From contig MVRV01000130.1 in the NCBI GenBank assembly GCA_002068015.1, positions 1 to 58,828 on the forward strand: a stretch of DNA of 58,828 nt. The letters run 5' to 3'. The notes below the pieces were generated by a model. The model saw only the letters and a list, made by a program, of their open reading frames with translations. It did not search any database and had not been told where the DNA came from. This document shows positions 17,418 to 26,042 of the stretch, in pieces. This DNA comes from Smithella sp. PtaU1.Bin162. Its GTDB lineage: Bacteria; Desulfobacterota; Syntrophia; Syntrophales; Smithellaceae. Made by a program: the position numbers and the translations under genes. Positions within the stretch are counted from its first letter, which is position 1. Every line of letters starts with the position of its first letter.

Positions 17418-18191
17418 CTAATGAAAACTTTCCACTAAGGAACCCACGATTAAATACCAACCGTCAACAAGAACAAACAACAGCAATTTAAAGGGCAAAC
17501 TGACCATAATCGGCGGGAGCATCATCATGCCCATCGATAACAAAACAGATGCCACGACCATATCCAAAATCAAGAAAGGCAGATAAATCATAAAACCGAT
17601 TTGAAATGCCGTTTTTAACTCACTGATGGCAAATGCCGGAATCAGTGTTGTCAAAGAAATATCTTCGGGCTTGGCCGGTCTTTTTTCGCGCGCTATTTTA
17701 ACAAAAAGCGCCAAATCTTTTTCCTTCACTTGTTTGAGCATAAATGCTTTTACCGGTGCTGCCGCCTTCTCCAAAGCCTGTTCACCGGAAATCTGTTCCT
17801 CATAGTATGGTTTCAGGGCTTCATCATTAACTCGATTAAAAACCGGTGCCATAATAAAAAAAGTAAGAAATAATGATAACCCGACAATAATTTGATTGGG
17901 AGGCATTGTCTGCGTTCCCAGTGCATGCCGGAGCAAAGATAAAACAATTACAATCCGGGTAAAAGAAGTAGTCATCAACAAAATCGCCGGCGCAAGGGAA
18001 AGAATAGTTAATAATATTACCAGTTGAATGAGCGTGGAAATCTTTTCCGGTTCGTTTGTACCCGCAGACATACTCAAGTTGATATTAGGCAAAGAAAGAG
18101 ACGGGGCGGCCAGAACGCTCGATGAAGTCATCAGCGCAGCCAGTATAAACAGCAAAGAAAAAATTATTATCCGCGTTTTTTCTTTTTTCAT
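17418..18191 (-). CDS. fliP: FliP, export-gate membrane protein
   Basis: FliP forms the core of the export channel. The 257-residue protein has a signal peptide (residues 8-29) and then the family core: LAPAILLMTTSFTRIVIVLSLL, the loop region with RVNDEALKPYYEEQIS, and the signature FLILDMVVASVLLSMGMMMLPP. Its start overlaps the end of fliO by four bases (ATGA). Confidence 0.98.
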   Translation of the reverse strand: MKKEKTRIIIFSLLFILAALMTSSSVLAAPSLSLPNINLSMSAGTNEPEKISTLIQLVILLTILSLAPAILLMTTSFTRIVIVLSLLRHALGTQTMPPNQIIVGLSLFLTFFIMAPVFNRVNDEALKPYYEEQISGEQALEKAAAPVKAFMLKQVKEKDLALFVKIAREKRPAKPEDISLTTLIPAFAISELKTAFQIGFMIYLPFLILDMVVASVLLSMGMMMLPPIMVSLPFKLLLFVLVDGWYLIVGSLVESFH

Positions 18192-18589
18192 TTTTCAATC
18201 TTATCCTTTTGCCTGTTTGCGGAAAGATTGAACCGCGACATATATTTGGCCAATTTATTTCCCGGAAAATCCATTACTCCGGAATCAGTCTTTTGGGCAC
18301 GGATTTTTGCCAGCGCCAGGGGATCATCAATATGCGAAAGAGCGGTCATTTGCTGATTGGAAATTCCCAAAACGATGAGCTGATCCAATACCTCAACCAG
18401 AACAATTTTATTTTTCGGTCCCATATATTTGGACGAAATGATATTAATCAGGCCTTGATTATCCGAGGAAGGATTCATCTGCTGCATGATTTTTTTGACG
18501 AAATACATCCCGCCGATAAGAACTCCCAGGACAATGGCCAGGGCAAAAATCATTTTCAGAAATGAGTAAAAAAGAGAAGCATTATCCAT
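18188..18589 (-). CDS. fliO: FliO, export-gate assembly factor
   Basis: FliO helps assemble the FliP ring. The 133-residue protein has one membrane segment at residues 13-31 (IFALAIVLGVLIGGMYFV) and a cytoplasmic domain with ISSKYMGPKNKIVLVEVLDQLIVLGISNQQMTAL, typical of the family. It overlaps fliP by four bases and follows fliN. Confidence 0.93.
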   Translation of the reverse strand: MDNASLFYSFLKMIFALAIVLGVLIGGMYFVKKIMQQMNPSSDNQGLINIISSKYMGPKNKIVLVEVLDQLIVLGISNQQMTALSHIDDPLALAKIRAQKTDSGVMDFPGNKLAKYMSRFNLSANRQKDKIEK

Positions 18590-18604
18590 TGATAATCTCT
18601 ATCC

Positions 18605-19063
18605 TTAAACCAGCTTATTAACTCTTTCCGCCGGAGAAACTATATCCGTTAATCGCACTCCGAATTTTTCGTTGACGACAACCACTTCACCGCGGGCAAT
18701 CAGTCTTTGGTTAACATACACGTCCATTGGTTCACCGGCCAATTTGGTAAGCTCCAGCACGGACCCCTGACCCAGCTGCAACAATTCGCTGATCAGCATT
18801 TTGCTCCTGCCCAGTTCACATGTTAAGGTAAGAGGAATGTCCAGAATAAAATCCAGATCAACCGTCGATTTTCCGTCCGGCTTTTTCTTTTTCAACTCAT
18901 CAAAATGAACATTGGTAACTTCAGTTCTCTCTTGCGACGGTGTTTTGGATTTTTCCATTTCATCCTTCACATCGTCCCAGCTTATTTTGTCTTCATCCAC
19001 CGACGCAGTCCCCGGGGACAATCCTCCGCCTTTCATCAATTCATCAATTTCATTTTGTTCCAT
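18605..19063 (-). CDS. fliN: FliN, C-ring switch protein
   Basis: FliN forms the lower C ring with FliM and receives export cargo. The 152-residue protein has a C-terminal SpoA domain (ILDIPLTLTCELGRSKMLISE, then LGQGSVLELTKLAGEPMDVYVN and ARGEVVVVNEKFGVRLTDIV). Its N-terminus, MEQNEIDELMKGG, resembles the CheY-binding peptide of FliM and FliY. There is no CheC-like domain, so it is FliN rather than FliY. It lies one base after fliM. Confidence 0.96.
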   Translation of the reverse strand: MEQNEIDELMKGGGLSPGTASVDEDKISWDDVKDEMEKSKTPSQERTEVTNVHFDELKKKKPDGKSTVDLDFILDIPLTLTCELGRSKMLISELLQLGQGSVLELTKLAGEPMDVYVNQRLIARGEVVVVNEKFGVRLTDIVSPAERVNKLV

Positions 19064-19064
19064 A

Positions 19065-20051
19065 TCAACCTTCCTCTTTTTCCGTTACCGTACTAAAAAC
19101 CTGCACAGCCTGATTTCCCTTATAAATACCGGGATACCCTTTAATTTTTTTTATCCCTTCCACATAAATATCCAGCGGATCCGAAGCATAATGTTCCAGC
19201 TGAATAACATCACCTTTCTTAAGATTCATGATATCCTTGGCAAATACCTGTGCCCGGCCCAATTCAACAGACGCATCCACGGATAACTTAAGAAGACTGG
19301 ATTTAAATATGTTTGCCCAGGACTTATCTACTTCCAGCTGTTCGCTCTGAAAACCGGCGGAAAGTTTCTCTTTGATAGGTTCGAGCATGGAATAAGGGAT
19401 GCAAATCGAGACAACTCCCGAGGTGTATTCCACTTCAATTTCAAAGTTCATAACAACAACGACATCCGTAGGCGGAACAATCTGCGCAAATTGCGGGTTA
19501 ATTTCCGCCCGCTGATAAGAGATTTTCAGATCAATTAAAGGCTTCCAGCTTTTTTCCAGATCGGCAAGAGCGCTCAGAACAACCTTTTTGATTAAATTAT
19601 TTTCTATTGCCGTGAATTCACGGCCTTCCACTTTAAAAGCTTCCGTGCCCATGCCGCCGAATATTATATCCACCAAAGTAAAAATTATTTTTGATTCCAC
19701 GATAAAGATGGCATTACCGCGCATGGGATCCATACGGAACAAATGAAGACTTGTCGGAACAGGCAATGTTTTTAAAAATTCGCCGAATTTGATCATGTCG
19801 GCGGATACAGCGGTCACTGAAATAACCTTACGTAAAAGGGAAGAAAGAGTAGCGCGAAAAGCCCGGGCAAATTTTTCATTGGTCATTTCCAGAGTGGGCA
19901 TGCGGCCGCGGATAATTCTATCCTGGCTCGTCAGGTCATAAGCAACCACCTCTCCCGGCTCATGGTATTCTTCCGGCTGCGTTTCAATTTCACCGCCGGA
20001 AATTCCCCGCAACAGAGCATCTACTTCTTCTTGCGAAAGGATATTGGTCAT
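19065..20051 (-). CDS. fliM: FliM, flagellar motor switch protein
   Basis: FliM binds phospho-CheY and reverses or modulates rotation. The 328-residue protein begins with the CheY-binding peptide LSQEEVDALLRG, followed by the CheC-like middle domain (GNAIFIVESKIIFTLVDIIFGG) and a C-terminal SpoA domain (LKKGDVIQLEHYASDPLDIYVEG). Length and order are standard. It follows fliL and precedes fliN. Confidence 0.98.
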   Translation of the reverse strand: MTNILSQEEVDALLRGISGGEIETQPEEYHEPGEVVAYDLTSQDRIIRGRMPTLEMTNEKFARAFRATLSSLLRKVISVTAVSADMIKFGEFLKTLPVPTSLHLFRMDPMRGNAIFIVESKIIFTLVDIIFGGMGTEAFKVEGREFTAIENNLIKKVVLSALADLEKSWKPLIDLKISYQRAEINPQFAQIVPPTDVVVVMNFEIEVEYTSGVVSICIPYSMLEPIKEKLSAGFQSEQLEVDKSWANIFKSSLLKLSVDASVELGRAQVFAKDIMNLKKGDVIQLEHYASDPLDIYVEGIKKIKGYPGIYKGNQAVQVFSTVTEKEEG

Positions 20052-20082
20052 GTAACCTCTCTACAATTGATATTATCTTTCT

Positions 20083-20595
20083 TTATTGAATAACAAACTC
20101 GGTAAAATAAACTTTTAATATTTTTCCCTTGGTCAGATAACCATTGGCCCGTAATACAATCTCCTCACGGAGACGTTGTTTTCCGATGGGATCCATCATT
20201 TCCTTGTATGTTTTCGCCGACAACAAATCGATGATATTATCTCTGACCTTCGGCTTGAGCATGTTTAATTCTTCCACAACCTGCGGATCTGATAATTCCA
20301 TCTGCATTACTACTTTTAGATATCTCTCTCCTTCATTATCGATAAGATTGACAATAAAAGGTTCCACCGGCCAGAAAACCGCCGCCTGAGGCTTTACCGG
20401 TTCTGCATTTTTTTTACCCTCGGCAACCGGGTTGGGCTTCAAAAAGAAAAAATATGCGCCGGCGCCGGCCCCACCCAAGACAAGTACGGCCACTATGGCA
20501 ATAATAATCCATTTTAAAGCAGAACTTTTCTTCTTTTCGGGAACCTGTTCCTCGCCGTCTTTTTCTTCTTCTTTCGCTTTAGCTGCGTCTGCCAT
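20083..20595 (-). CDS. fliL: FliL, stator-associated basal body protein
   Basis: FliL forms rings around stator units. I start at 20,595 (MADAAKAKEEE) because GGAGA stands six bases before it; an in-frame ATG at 20,607 lacks a ribosome binding site. The product of about 170 residues has an acidic/basic N-terminus, one membrane segment (WIIIAIVAVLVLGGAGAGAYFFF) and the periplasmic FliL domain ending GYLTKGKILKVYFTEFVIQ. It is the first gene of the long fliL-to-flhX unit. Confidence 0.95.
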   Translation of the reverse strand: MADAAKAKEEEKDGEEQVPEKKKSSALKWIIIAIVAVLVLGGAGAGAYFFFLKPNPVAEGKKNAEPVKPQAAVFWPVEPFIVNLIDNEGERYLKVVMQMELSDPQVVEELNMLKPKVRDNIIDLLSAKTYKEMMDPIGKQRLREEIVLRANGYLTKGKILKVYFTEFVIQ

Positions 20596-20640
20596 TATTT
20601 TCTCCATAAGTTGGAATATTACTCTATTGACCTGCTATGA

Positions 20641-20656
20641 AGCAAAGAACATACCA
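20641..20656 (-). promoter_or_regulatory. Sigma-54 (-24/-12) promoter of the fliL operon
   Basis: The minus strand reads TGGTATGTTCTTTGCT, with GG and GC ten bases apart as sigma-54 requires. It ends 45 bases before the fliL ATG. It is nearly the same as the promoter before flgB. The stretch between flgE and fliL (20,596-20,942) holds this promoter, a candidate activator site array (20,758-20,782) and a terminator (20,790-20,853). Confidence 0.82.
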
Positions 20657-20757
20657 AAGGACGGATACTTTTCCGGCATTTATTTTATAAAATATTCAGA
20701 TACTTACATTACATAAGATCATGATGGGAATATTTTCGGCAAGACGGATTATTTTTA

Positions 20758-20782
20758 TTGACGAAAAAGTCAAATAATTGAC
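20758..20782. promoter_or_regulatory. Candidate activator (FleQ-like) binding sites upstream of the fliL promoter
   Basis: Three alternating half sites TTGAC, GTCAA, TTGAC lie here; the last two form GTCAAATAATTGAC, which is close to the FleQ box known from Pseudomonas (GTCaNTAAAtTGAC, from memory). They lie about 100-125 bases upstream of the -24 element, a normal distance for sigma-54 activators. A related inverted repeat lies at the same distance in front of the PilZ-motAB promoter. Confidence 0.45.
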
Positions 20783-20789
20783 ACAAGCA

Positions 20790-20853
20790 GAAAAAAAGGC
20801 TGAAGCTAAAAGCGGGAGTCGGGGAGAGAGATACAACTTTTAGTCTTCAGCCT
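20790..20853 (-). terminator. Rho-independent terminator of the fliK-flgD-flgE operon
   Basis: A long inverted repeat, arms 20,797-20,812 and 20,837-20,853, pairs over 16 bases with one bulged base and a loop of about 24 bases. On the minus strand it is followed by seven T residues. It lies 90 bases after the flgE stop and before the fliL promoter region. Confidence 0.85.
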
Positions 20854-20942
20854 GTAAATCGCATCGCAAAAATGCTTGAACAAAGCTTCCGTAAGCAGAG
20901 GGAACAGATTAATTTTTATTATCCGCCCCCCTGATTTACCGG

Positions 20943-22763
20943 TTATCGTTTGAGGTTCATCAGTTCCTGCATAATTTCATCTTCGGTTGTAACAACTCGG
21001 GCGCTGGCTTGATAAGCTTTCTGGGCCGTAATCATTTTAATAAATTCCGTGGCAATATCCGTATTGGACATTTCCAGTGTATTGGAAGACAATGTACCCA
21101 TACCGGATTGTCCGGGATAATTTTGAATGGCTGCACCGGAGGCAACCGTCTCACCAAATAAGTTACCACCCATCTTTTTCAATCCCCAGGGATTCGAAAA
21201 CTGAGCTATCATTAGTTGAGCCAGGTCAGAGGTTTGGCCATTGGTAAAGAAACCGCTGATTTTTCCATCGGAATCAATGGAAAGCGATTTCAAGCTGCCG
21301 GAAGCATAGCCGTCGGCAGTCAATGCCCGGATGACTGATGCGGTGGAATATTGTGTAACACTCAAAGAATTATTACCAATCAGGTTCCAGTTTATATTAC
21401 CACCCGTACCGATTGTTGCTCCGCCACCCAGATCACCGGTATAATTGATAGTAATATCATTAAGGGCTAAAGCCGTATGGGTTAAATCGAATACCGCCGT
21501 ATCGCCTGTTACCCAGGCAGCATCAGGAGTTAAGGTTACATCGGTTGTACCGGTACCGTCCAGGCTGATTGTAACAGGGCCGGCAAGACTGCTCGAAGTA
21601 ATCGAGGCATTGGCATACCCGCCGGTACCTTCTACCGTCCAGGCGGTGGCGCCTTTGGTCAGTCTCAGTTCTCCCGTCTGGTAAACCATGCCCGGCCGGT
21701 CGAGCGCAACTGTTGCCGTAGCCGCCGCTGCCGTATTGGTTAAAGTAAGGGTTGCCGTCTCAGTATCAGCCCAAACACCCGCTATAGTCAAATGCGTATC
21801 CGTCACACCATCCCCGTCGAGATCGACATTTACAGTTGTCGCATCGGCGGAAACAATAGCGGCACCGGTATATCCGCCGTTATTAGTAATAGACCACGAA
21901 TTGGCACTGATATCGTCGCAGGTTAAAATCATTGCACCGGTAAGAGTAACCGTTCCCGGATGATCCAAAGTAGCTGTTGCCGTACCGGCCGCACTTGTCT
22001 CCGCAACGCTAACCGTATTATGCTCGGAAGTAACTGCGCCTGCCGTACCCGTATACATTCCCGTACAAATACCATTAGTATCAAAGGTAAAACCATTGGC
22101 GGTAATTGAATTTACCGGATCAGAATCCATGAAACATTCCACACCCCAGTAACCTTCGCCGTCGTGTTCCGTTTTGGTAAACGTCGTATTCAAGGTATGT
22201 GTCGCGCCGAGCGAATCATAAACCGTCTGGGTAGTATTATACTGGCCGCCGGTTGCAGTTGCCGAATTTAAATTGGCACCTATGGAAAATGTCGTAGTCA
22301 CCTCCGGTGAAGACTGAACGTCGGATAAATTAATATCACCCAGCGCACCGGTCGGCTCTCCGTTGACAACTACTTTACCCTGCACCGTATTTCCGTCGGT
22401 ATCAACCAGCAGACCTGCGGCATTCAAACGAAATGCACCGGCGCGCGTATAAAACGTTGCGCCCGAACTATCGTTCACCATGAAAAAGCCGTCACCATCA
22501 ATGGCGACATCCGTCGCGTTGCCGGTTGTTTCAAAAGATCCGGAGCTGAACTGCGTCTGCACCTCCGACACGGCAACACCTCGGCCAACCTGCATTGTAC
22601 CTGATGCGCCCCCGGAAATGCTCTGGCTTAAAACGTCGGCAAAATAAGTCGTGCCGGATTTAAAACCAATTGTATTGACGTTAGCAAGGTTATTCGCAAT
22701 TACATCCAATTGTTTGGAACTGGCGTTTAATCCTGATATTCCCGCCCATAGTGCACTACCCAT
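20943..22763 (-). CDS. flgE: FlgE, flagellar hook protein with inserted duplicated domain
   Basis: FlgE polymerises into the hook. The 606-residue protein has the N-terminal rod/hook signature (LDVIANNLANVNTIGFKSG), the D1-type motif ATDVAIDGDGFFMV and the C-terminal helix DIATEFIKMITAQKAYQASAR. It is longer than the common 400-450 residues. The extra part, about residues 263-430, contains two similar units of roughly 80 residues: each has LDxPG near its start, GGY in the middle and LDGDG/LDGTG followed by a Thr-rich strand. This would form additional outer-surface domains of the hook. A clear terminator follows at 20,790-20,853. Confidence 0.96.
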   Translation of the reverse strand: MGSALWAGISGLNASSKQLDVIANNLANVNTIGFKSGTTYFADVLSQSISGGASGTMQVGRGVAVSEVQTQFSSGSFETTGNATDVAIDGDGFFMVNDSSGATFYTRAGAFRLNAAGLLVDTDGNTVQGKVVVNGEPTGALGDINLSDVQSSPEVTTTFSIGANLNSATATGGQYNTTQTVYDSLGATHTLNTTFTKTEHDGEGYWGVECFMDSDPVNSITANGFTFDTNGICTGMYTGTAGAVTSEHNTVSVAETSAAGTATATLDHPGTVTLTGAMILTCDDISANSWSITNNGGYTGAAIVSADATTVNVDLDGDGVTDTHLTIAGVWADTETATLTLTNTAAAATATVALDRPGMVYQTGELRLTKGATAWTVEGTGGYANASITSSSLAGPVTISLDGTGTTDVTLTPDAAWVTGDTAVFDLTHTALALNDITINYTGDLGGGATIGTGGNINWNLIGNNSLSVTQYSTASVIRALTADGYASGSLKSLSIDSDGKISGFFTNGQTSDLAQLMIAQFSNPWGLKKMGGNLFGETVASGAAIQNYPGQSGMGTLSSNTLEMSNTDIATEFIKMITAQKAYQASARVVTTEDEIMQELMNLKR

Positions 22764-22788
22764 AATATATTCCTCCTATACATGGAAT

Positions 22789-23451
22789 TTAATCTGTTGA
22801 TTTATTGATTGATACAACATCGGAGAATTCCACCTCCTGGCCGTTAATAGTCAGATATGTAGTATCATCCTTAAACGAAGTACCGGTAACCGTGCCGGTA
22901 ATTAATGTTGCGGCCGTAACCGCGTTCCCGCCGGCATCAGCCGCATTGATTTCAATGGTATATTTACCGGCATCGATACTGCTGGTGTTCCAGGTGATGC
23001 TGTTGATCCCGGCTTCCAAACTGCCCAGATCAGCGCTGCCTACCTTGATTCCACTGGAGTTATAAATGTTCAGAGTACCTGTTGCAATATCCGAAGGCAA
23101 GCTGAAGGATATATCAGTCGACGAACCGCTGACTGTAACTACATTTCCATTGGCAACAGCTTCCTTGCCGATCATACCCACCATTTGAGCATTGCTGAAT
23201 GCTTTGAGATAAGTGGGCAGTGAACTCATCGTCGTATTCAACGCACTTAACTGTGACAGCGAAGAGAACTGGGCCAATTGCGCTGCAAAATCCTTGCCGT
23301 CCATAGGATCCAATGGATTCTGGTTTTCCAGTTCGGCGATAAGCATGGTCATGAAATCATCCGCTCCCAGATCATAAGCGGCGGACGAAGTTGCCGTAGT
23401 GCCGGCCTGACTGCTGACAAGACCGGATATTACATTATTAACGGTAGTCAT
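22789..23451 (-). CDS. flgD: FlgD, hook cap protein
   Basis: FlgD caps the growing hook and is needed for FlgE assembly. The 220-residue protein has the conserved N-terminal element DDFMTMLIAELENQNPLDPMDGKDF, then FAAQLAQFSSLSQL, and a C-terminal Ig/Tudor-like region with a FlgD-type strand NSITWNTSSIDAGKYTIEI. It is between fliK and flgE, its normal place. Confidence 0.97.
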   Translation of the reverse strand: MTTVNNVISGLVSSQAGTTATSSAAYDLGADDFMTMLIAELENQNPLDPMDGKDFAAQLAQFSSLSQLSALNTTMSSLPTYLKAFSNAQMVGMIGKEAVANGNVVTVSGSSTDISFSLPSDIATGTLNIYNSSGIKVGSADLGSLEAGINSITWNTSSIDAGKYTIEINAADAGGNAVTAATLITGTVTGTSFKDDTTYLTINGQEVEFSDVVSINKSTD

Positions 23452-23474
23452 TTTCCCTCCTCCAGTTGCCCTTT

Positions 23475-25178
23475 TCAGGCAAATAAACTTATATTATCAG
23501 TTGATGTTCTCAAAACATTTCCAGGCCTTTCGGGGATAGTTGCAGCGGCCTTAACTTCTTCATCATAATTATTCTCTCTGCGACTGTCCCGGCCTGAACT
23601 CTCCTGGTGATTAAAGGCCTGCTGGCTGAAACTTTGCTGATATTCTTCGCGTTTGTCCTGCAGAAAAACATCGCAACGTTCAATGGTCAGCCCCTGATTT
23701 TGCAAGCCGCCTTTCAATTTGTCGATATGAGTATTCAATGCTTGCTGAACATCCTTATTCTCGGCGACCAAAACAACTTCAACCTTACCATTGCGGATGG
23801 ATACATCCATATCCAGCTTCCCTAAAGAAGGCGGATTTAATGTAATTTTTACTCTCCCGCCGTCATTAGCTGCCGCTTCTTTAATTTCGCTTGTTACCTG
23901 GCTTATTATTTTATCCGGTAAAACAGTATTATTTTTTTCCGAATTTACCGTACCGCTGCTTGCGGTGTTGCCCGATATTAATGAAAATTCTTCATTATTT
24001 TTTTCAACCGCGCCAGTTGCTGCTTTTTGATCCGCCTTGATCTTACCGGATACTTCGCTCAAAATTGTCTGCATTGTATCTGACTGAGCCTTATTGGCGG
24101 CATTGCCCTTTGCCGCATTTGAATATTGATCGTCGGCAAACCGCAGATTATCTTTACCGGCCTGTGTTTCCTTAATTTCCTGCACGGATAAACGGGAATT
24201 ACTGTGAGTATTGTTATCTTCTTCACCTGCTTTTAGGAAAGGAATGTCTTTTCTCGTTTTGTTTTCTTCCCTTCCTTCCGTCAAATTAACGGTAATTTTA
24301 CCGGCATTACTTTCAGAAAGCTGCGCTTCCTGTAAAAGTATTTTTCCCGACTGCAGAGCCTGCGCGTCAGTTTTTAATACAGACTGTGCTTCTTTCTCCG
24401 CTGCTTCACCTTGAATTTCGTTATCCCCAGTTTCATTATTTCGTTGTGGTTGAATGTTTATGCTGTTGTTTTCCGCTTTGTTTGACGGCGTGGCGATTGC
24501 ATTTTTTAAATCCACTCCCGTTTTTTTAATTGAGGCGTCCGGTGATTTTGCAATTTCTGCAACAAATTTGTTTTCACGATCCCCCGATGTTATCAGACCG
24601 GCCTGATTTCGAAGAATATCATTTTCGCTTATTGTTTTTTGTTCATTTTCATTCTCGCCGATTTTTATATTAATCTCTTTATCCAAACCGGCAATTATCG
24701 CTGCAATAGTATCATTTTCACCAGCAGAGACTTCTTTCTTGGCATCGCCGCCGGTCAGATTGTTTTTCAAAAAATCCATTTCCTTTAACCAGGCATTAAA
24801 ATTAACCGCCGGTTGACCATTTTTCCCCGGATCTATCTCCGCAGTATCTCCGGACTGGACAAGATCAGCCAAAGCCTGCTGCAATTCTTTTAAAGAAATA
24901 TCGCCGGGCAGCAATAACATTGCCTGTTCTTGTGTAATTTCTTTTCCATCTATGTTTAAGCCGACATTATCAGAAGATTTCTCTTGGAGGGACATCTGCT
25001 GATTCAAAAACTGAAAAAACGGAAGCAGAGTCCTCTGATCTTCTTCATTACTACCTGATTGGAGATTCCTCTCCCGGGCCGTAACTCCGCTATTATTGTT
25101 CTTTGTCAACGGATCCGTGGAACGGAAAGCATCGCTTAAGGACTTGCCGGATGATGTCAACTGGATAAACTGTTCCAT
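23475..25178 (-). CDS. fliK: FliK, hook-length control protein
   Basis: FliK measures the hook and triggers FlhB switching. The 567-residue protein has a long, polar, low-complexity N-terminal part rich in Asn, Glu, Ser and Lys, the expected ruler, and a C-terminal Flg_hook domain near residues 430-510 (GGRVKITLNPPSLGKLDMDV, KVEVVLVAENKDVQQAL, HIDKLKGGLQNQGL). It is the first gene after the sigma-54 promoter at 25,210-25,225. A second protein with this C-terminal domain is at 6,694-7,854. Confidence 0.92.
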   Translation of the reverse strand: MEQFIQLTSSGKSLSDAFRSTDPLTKNNNSGVTARERNLQSGSNEEDQRTLLPFFQFLNQQMSLQEKSSDNVGLNIDGKEITQEQAMLLLPGDISLKELQQALADLVQSGDTAEIDPGKNGQPAVNFNAWLKEMDFLKNNLTGGDAKKEVSAGENDTIAAIIAGLDKEINIKIGENENEQKTISENDILRNQAGLITSGDRENKFVAEIAKSPDASIKKTGVDLKNAIATPSNKAENNSINIQPQRNNETGDNEIQGEAAEKEAQSVLKTDAQALQSGKILLQEAQLSESNAGKITVNLTEGREENKTRKDIPFLKAGEEDNNTHSNSRLSVQEIKETQAGKDNLRFADDQYSNAAKGNAANKAQSDTMQTILSEVSGKIKADQKAATGAVEKNNEEFSLISGNTASSGTVNSEKNNTVLPDKIISQVTSEIKEAAANDGGRVKITLNPPSLGKLDMDVSIRNGKVEVVLVAENKDVQQALNTHIDKLKGGLQNQGLTIERCDVFLQDKREEYQQSFSQQAFNHQESSGRDSRRENNYDEEVKAAATIPERPGNVLRTSTDNISLFA

Positions 25179-25209
25179 ATTTCCTCTTTAATCTTTTTAT
25201 AATCTCTTC

Positions 25210-25225
25210 AGCAAAAGGCATGCCA
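25210..25225 (-). promoter_or_regulatory. Sigma-54 (-24/-12) promoter of the fliK-flgD-flgE operon
   Basis: The minus strand reads TGGCATGCCTTTTGCT, in exact register with TGGCAC-N5-TTGC. It lies 31 bases before the fliK start and after the terminator of the preceding operon, so fliK-flgD-flgE forms its own unit. Confidence 0.85.
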
Positions 25226-25345
25226 CTGGCAATAATTGTTTTTTATTCAATTATTACGGCATATTAACGATCGCATAGGGTTTTTTATGGCGTCAGTAGG
25301 AAAATATTTCCCGGAAAACAATGCCAATATTGATCATCATCGGGC

Positions 25346-25372
25346 AAAAAAAAGCCCTCTCTCGGAGAGGGC
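25346..25372 (-). terminator. Rho-independent terminator of the flgB-motE operon
   Basis: GCCCTCTC and GAGAGGGC (25,354-25,372) form a perfect eight-base-pair stem with a three-base loop. On the minus strand it is followed by eight T residues. It lies about 40 bases after the motE stop. Confidence 0.92.
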
Positions 25373-25409
25373 CTTTCTGCTGCTGTAATATAATTCAATT
25401 TATTATTTT

Positions 25410-26042
25410 TCAGTTTGTGTTACCGCCGGCACGTGTTATCTCCCGGGTAATGTCAACCGCCTTTTGCGGACTGATAAAGCCCCAGATAGCGCCGGCTTTG
25501 TCCTTTTTCATGTTCATTGTAATACCAGCCGCAGTTTTTATATCCAGCTTTTCCAGCATTGAACCGGCTTTAGCGGGCGGCGTGGCCTCATAGACTTTAG
25601 CCATTTCCTTGTATCTCTTCAGCTCCGAAGTCTGGCTGGCATCCAGTATTGCGGATAATTTTTCCTCCTGAGCCTTCAACAAGGTAATTTTGTCCATTAT
25701 TTCTTTACGTAAAGCCAGCAGTCGTTGCTCCTCTGTGCGGAGAGTATTTTCCCGGCTGTCCAACTCATTTTTTTTGGCTAAAAGTGCCGCAGCCAGATCT
25801 CTTTCGTGGGAGAGATCACCTACTGAATTGTCCTTTACCTTTTGTGCGGTCGCAGCCGGGGCAACGGCGGAAACAATACCGGGCGTCGTTGCAGCAACGT
25901 TTTGCTGTGCCATGGCTTGACCGTCAAAAAAGGACAGTGCGGGCATAAAATCTGATTTTTTGACAAATCCAGCCACTGAAACAACTTTGGCAATAACCAA
26001 GATCAATATGACTATCTGAATCGCAATCAACAGTTTTTTCAT
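25410..26042 (-). CDS. MotE-like protein (MgtE-N domain), stator/motor accessory
   Basis: The 210-residue protein has an N-terminal membrane segment (residues 4-25), a periplasmic coiled coil (about 80-145, rich in Glu, Lys and Leu) and a C-terminal domain resembling the MgtE N-terminal fold (MAKVYEATPPAKAGSMLEKLD, then AAGITMNMKKDKAGAIWGFI). This is the layout of MotE, a periplasmic chaperone-like partner of the stator protein MotC in alphaproteobacteria and a common neighbour of fliJ elsewhere. It overlaps fliJ by four bases and is the last gene of the flgB operon. Confidence 0.78.
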   Translation of the reverse strand: MKKLLIAIQIVILILVIAKVVSVAGFVKKSDFMPALSFFDGQAMAQQNVAATTPGIVSAVAPAATAQKVKDNSVGDLSHERDLAAALLAKKNELDSRENTLRTEEQRLLALRKEIMDKITLLKAQEEKLSAILDASQTSELKRYKEMAKVYEATPPAKAGSMLEKLDIKTAAGITMNMKKDKAGAIWGFISPQKAVDITREITRAGGNTN

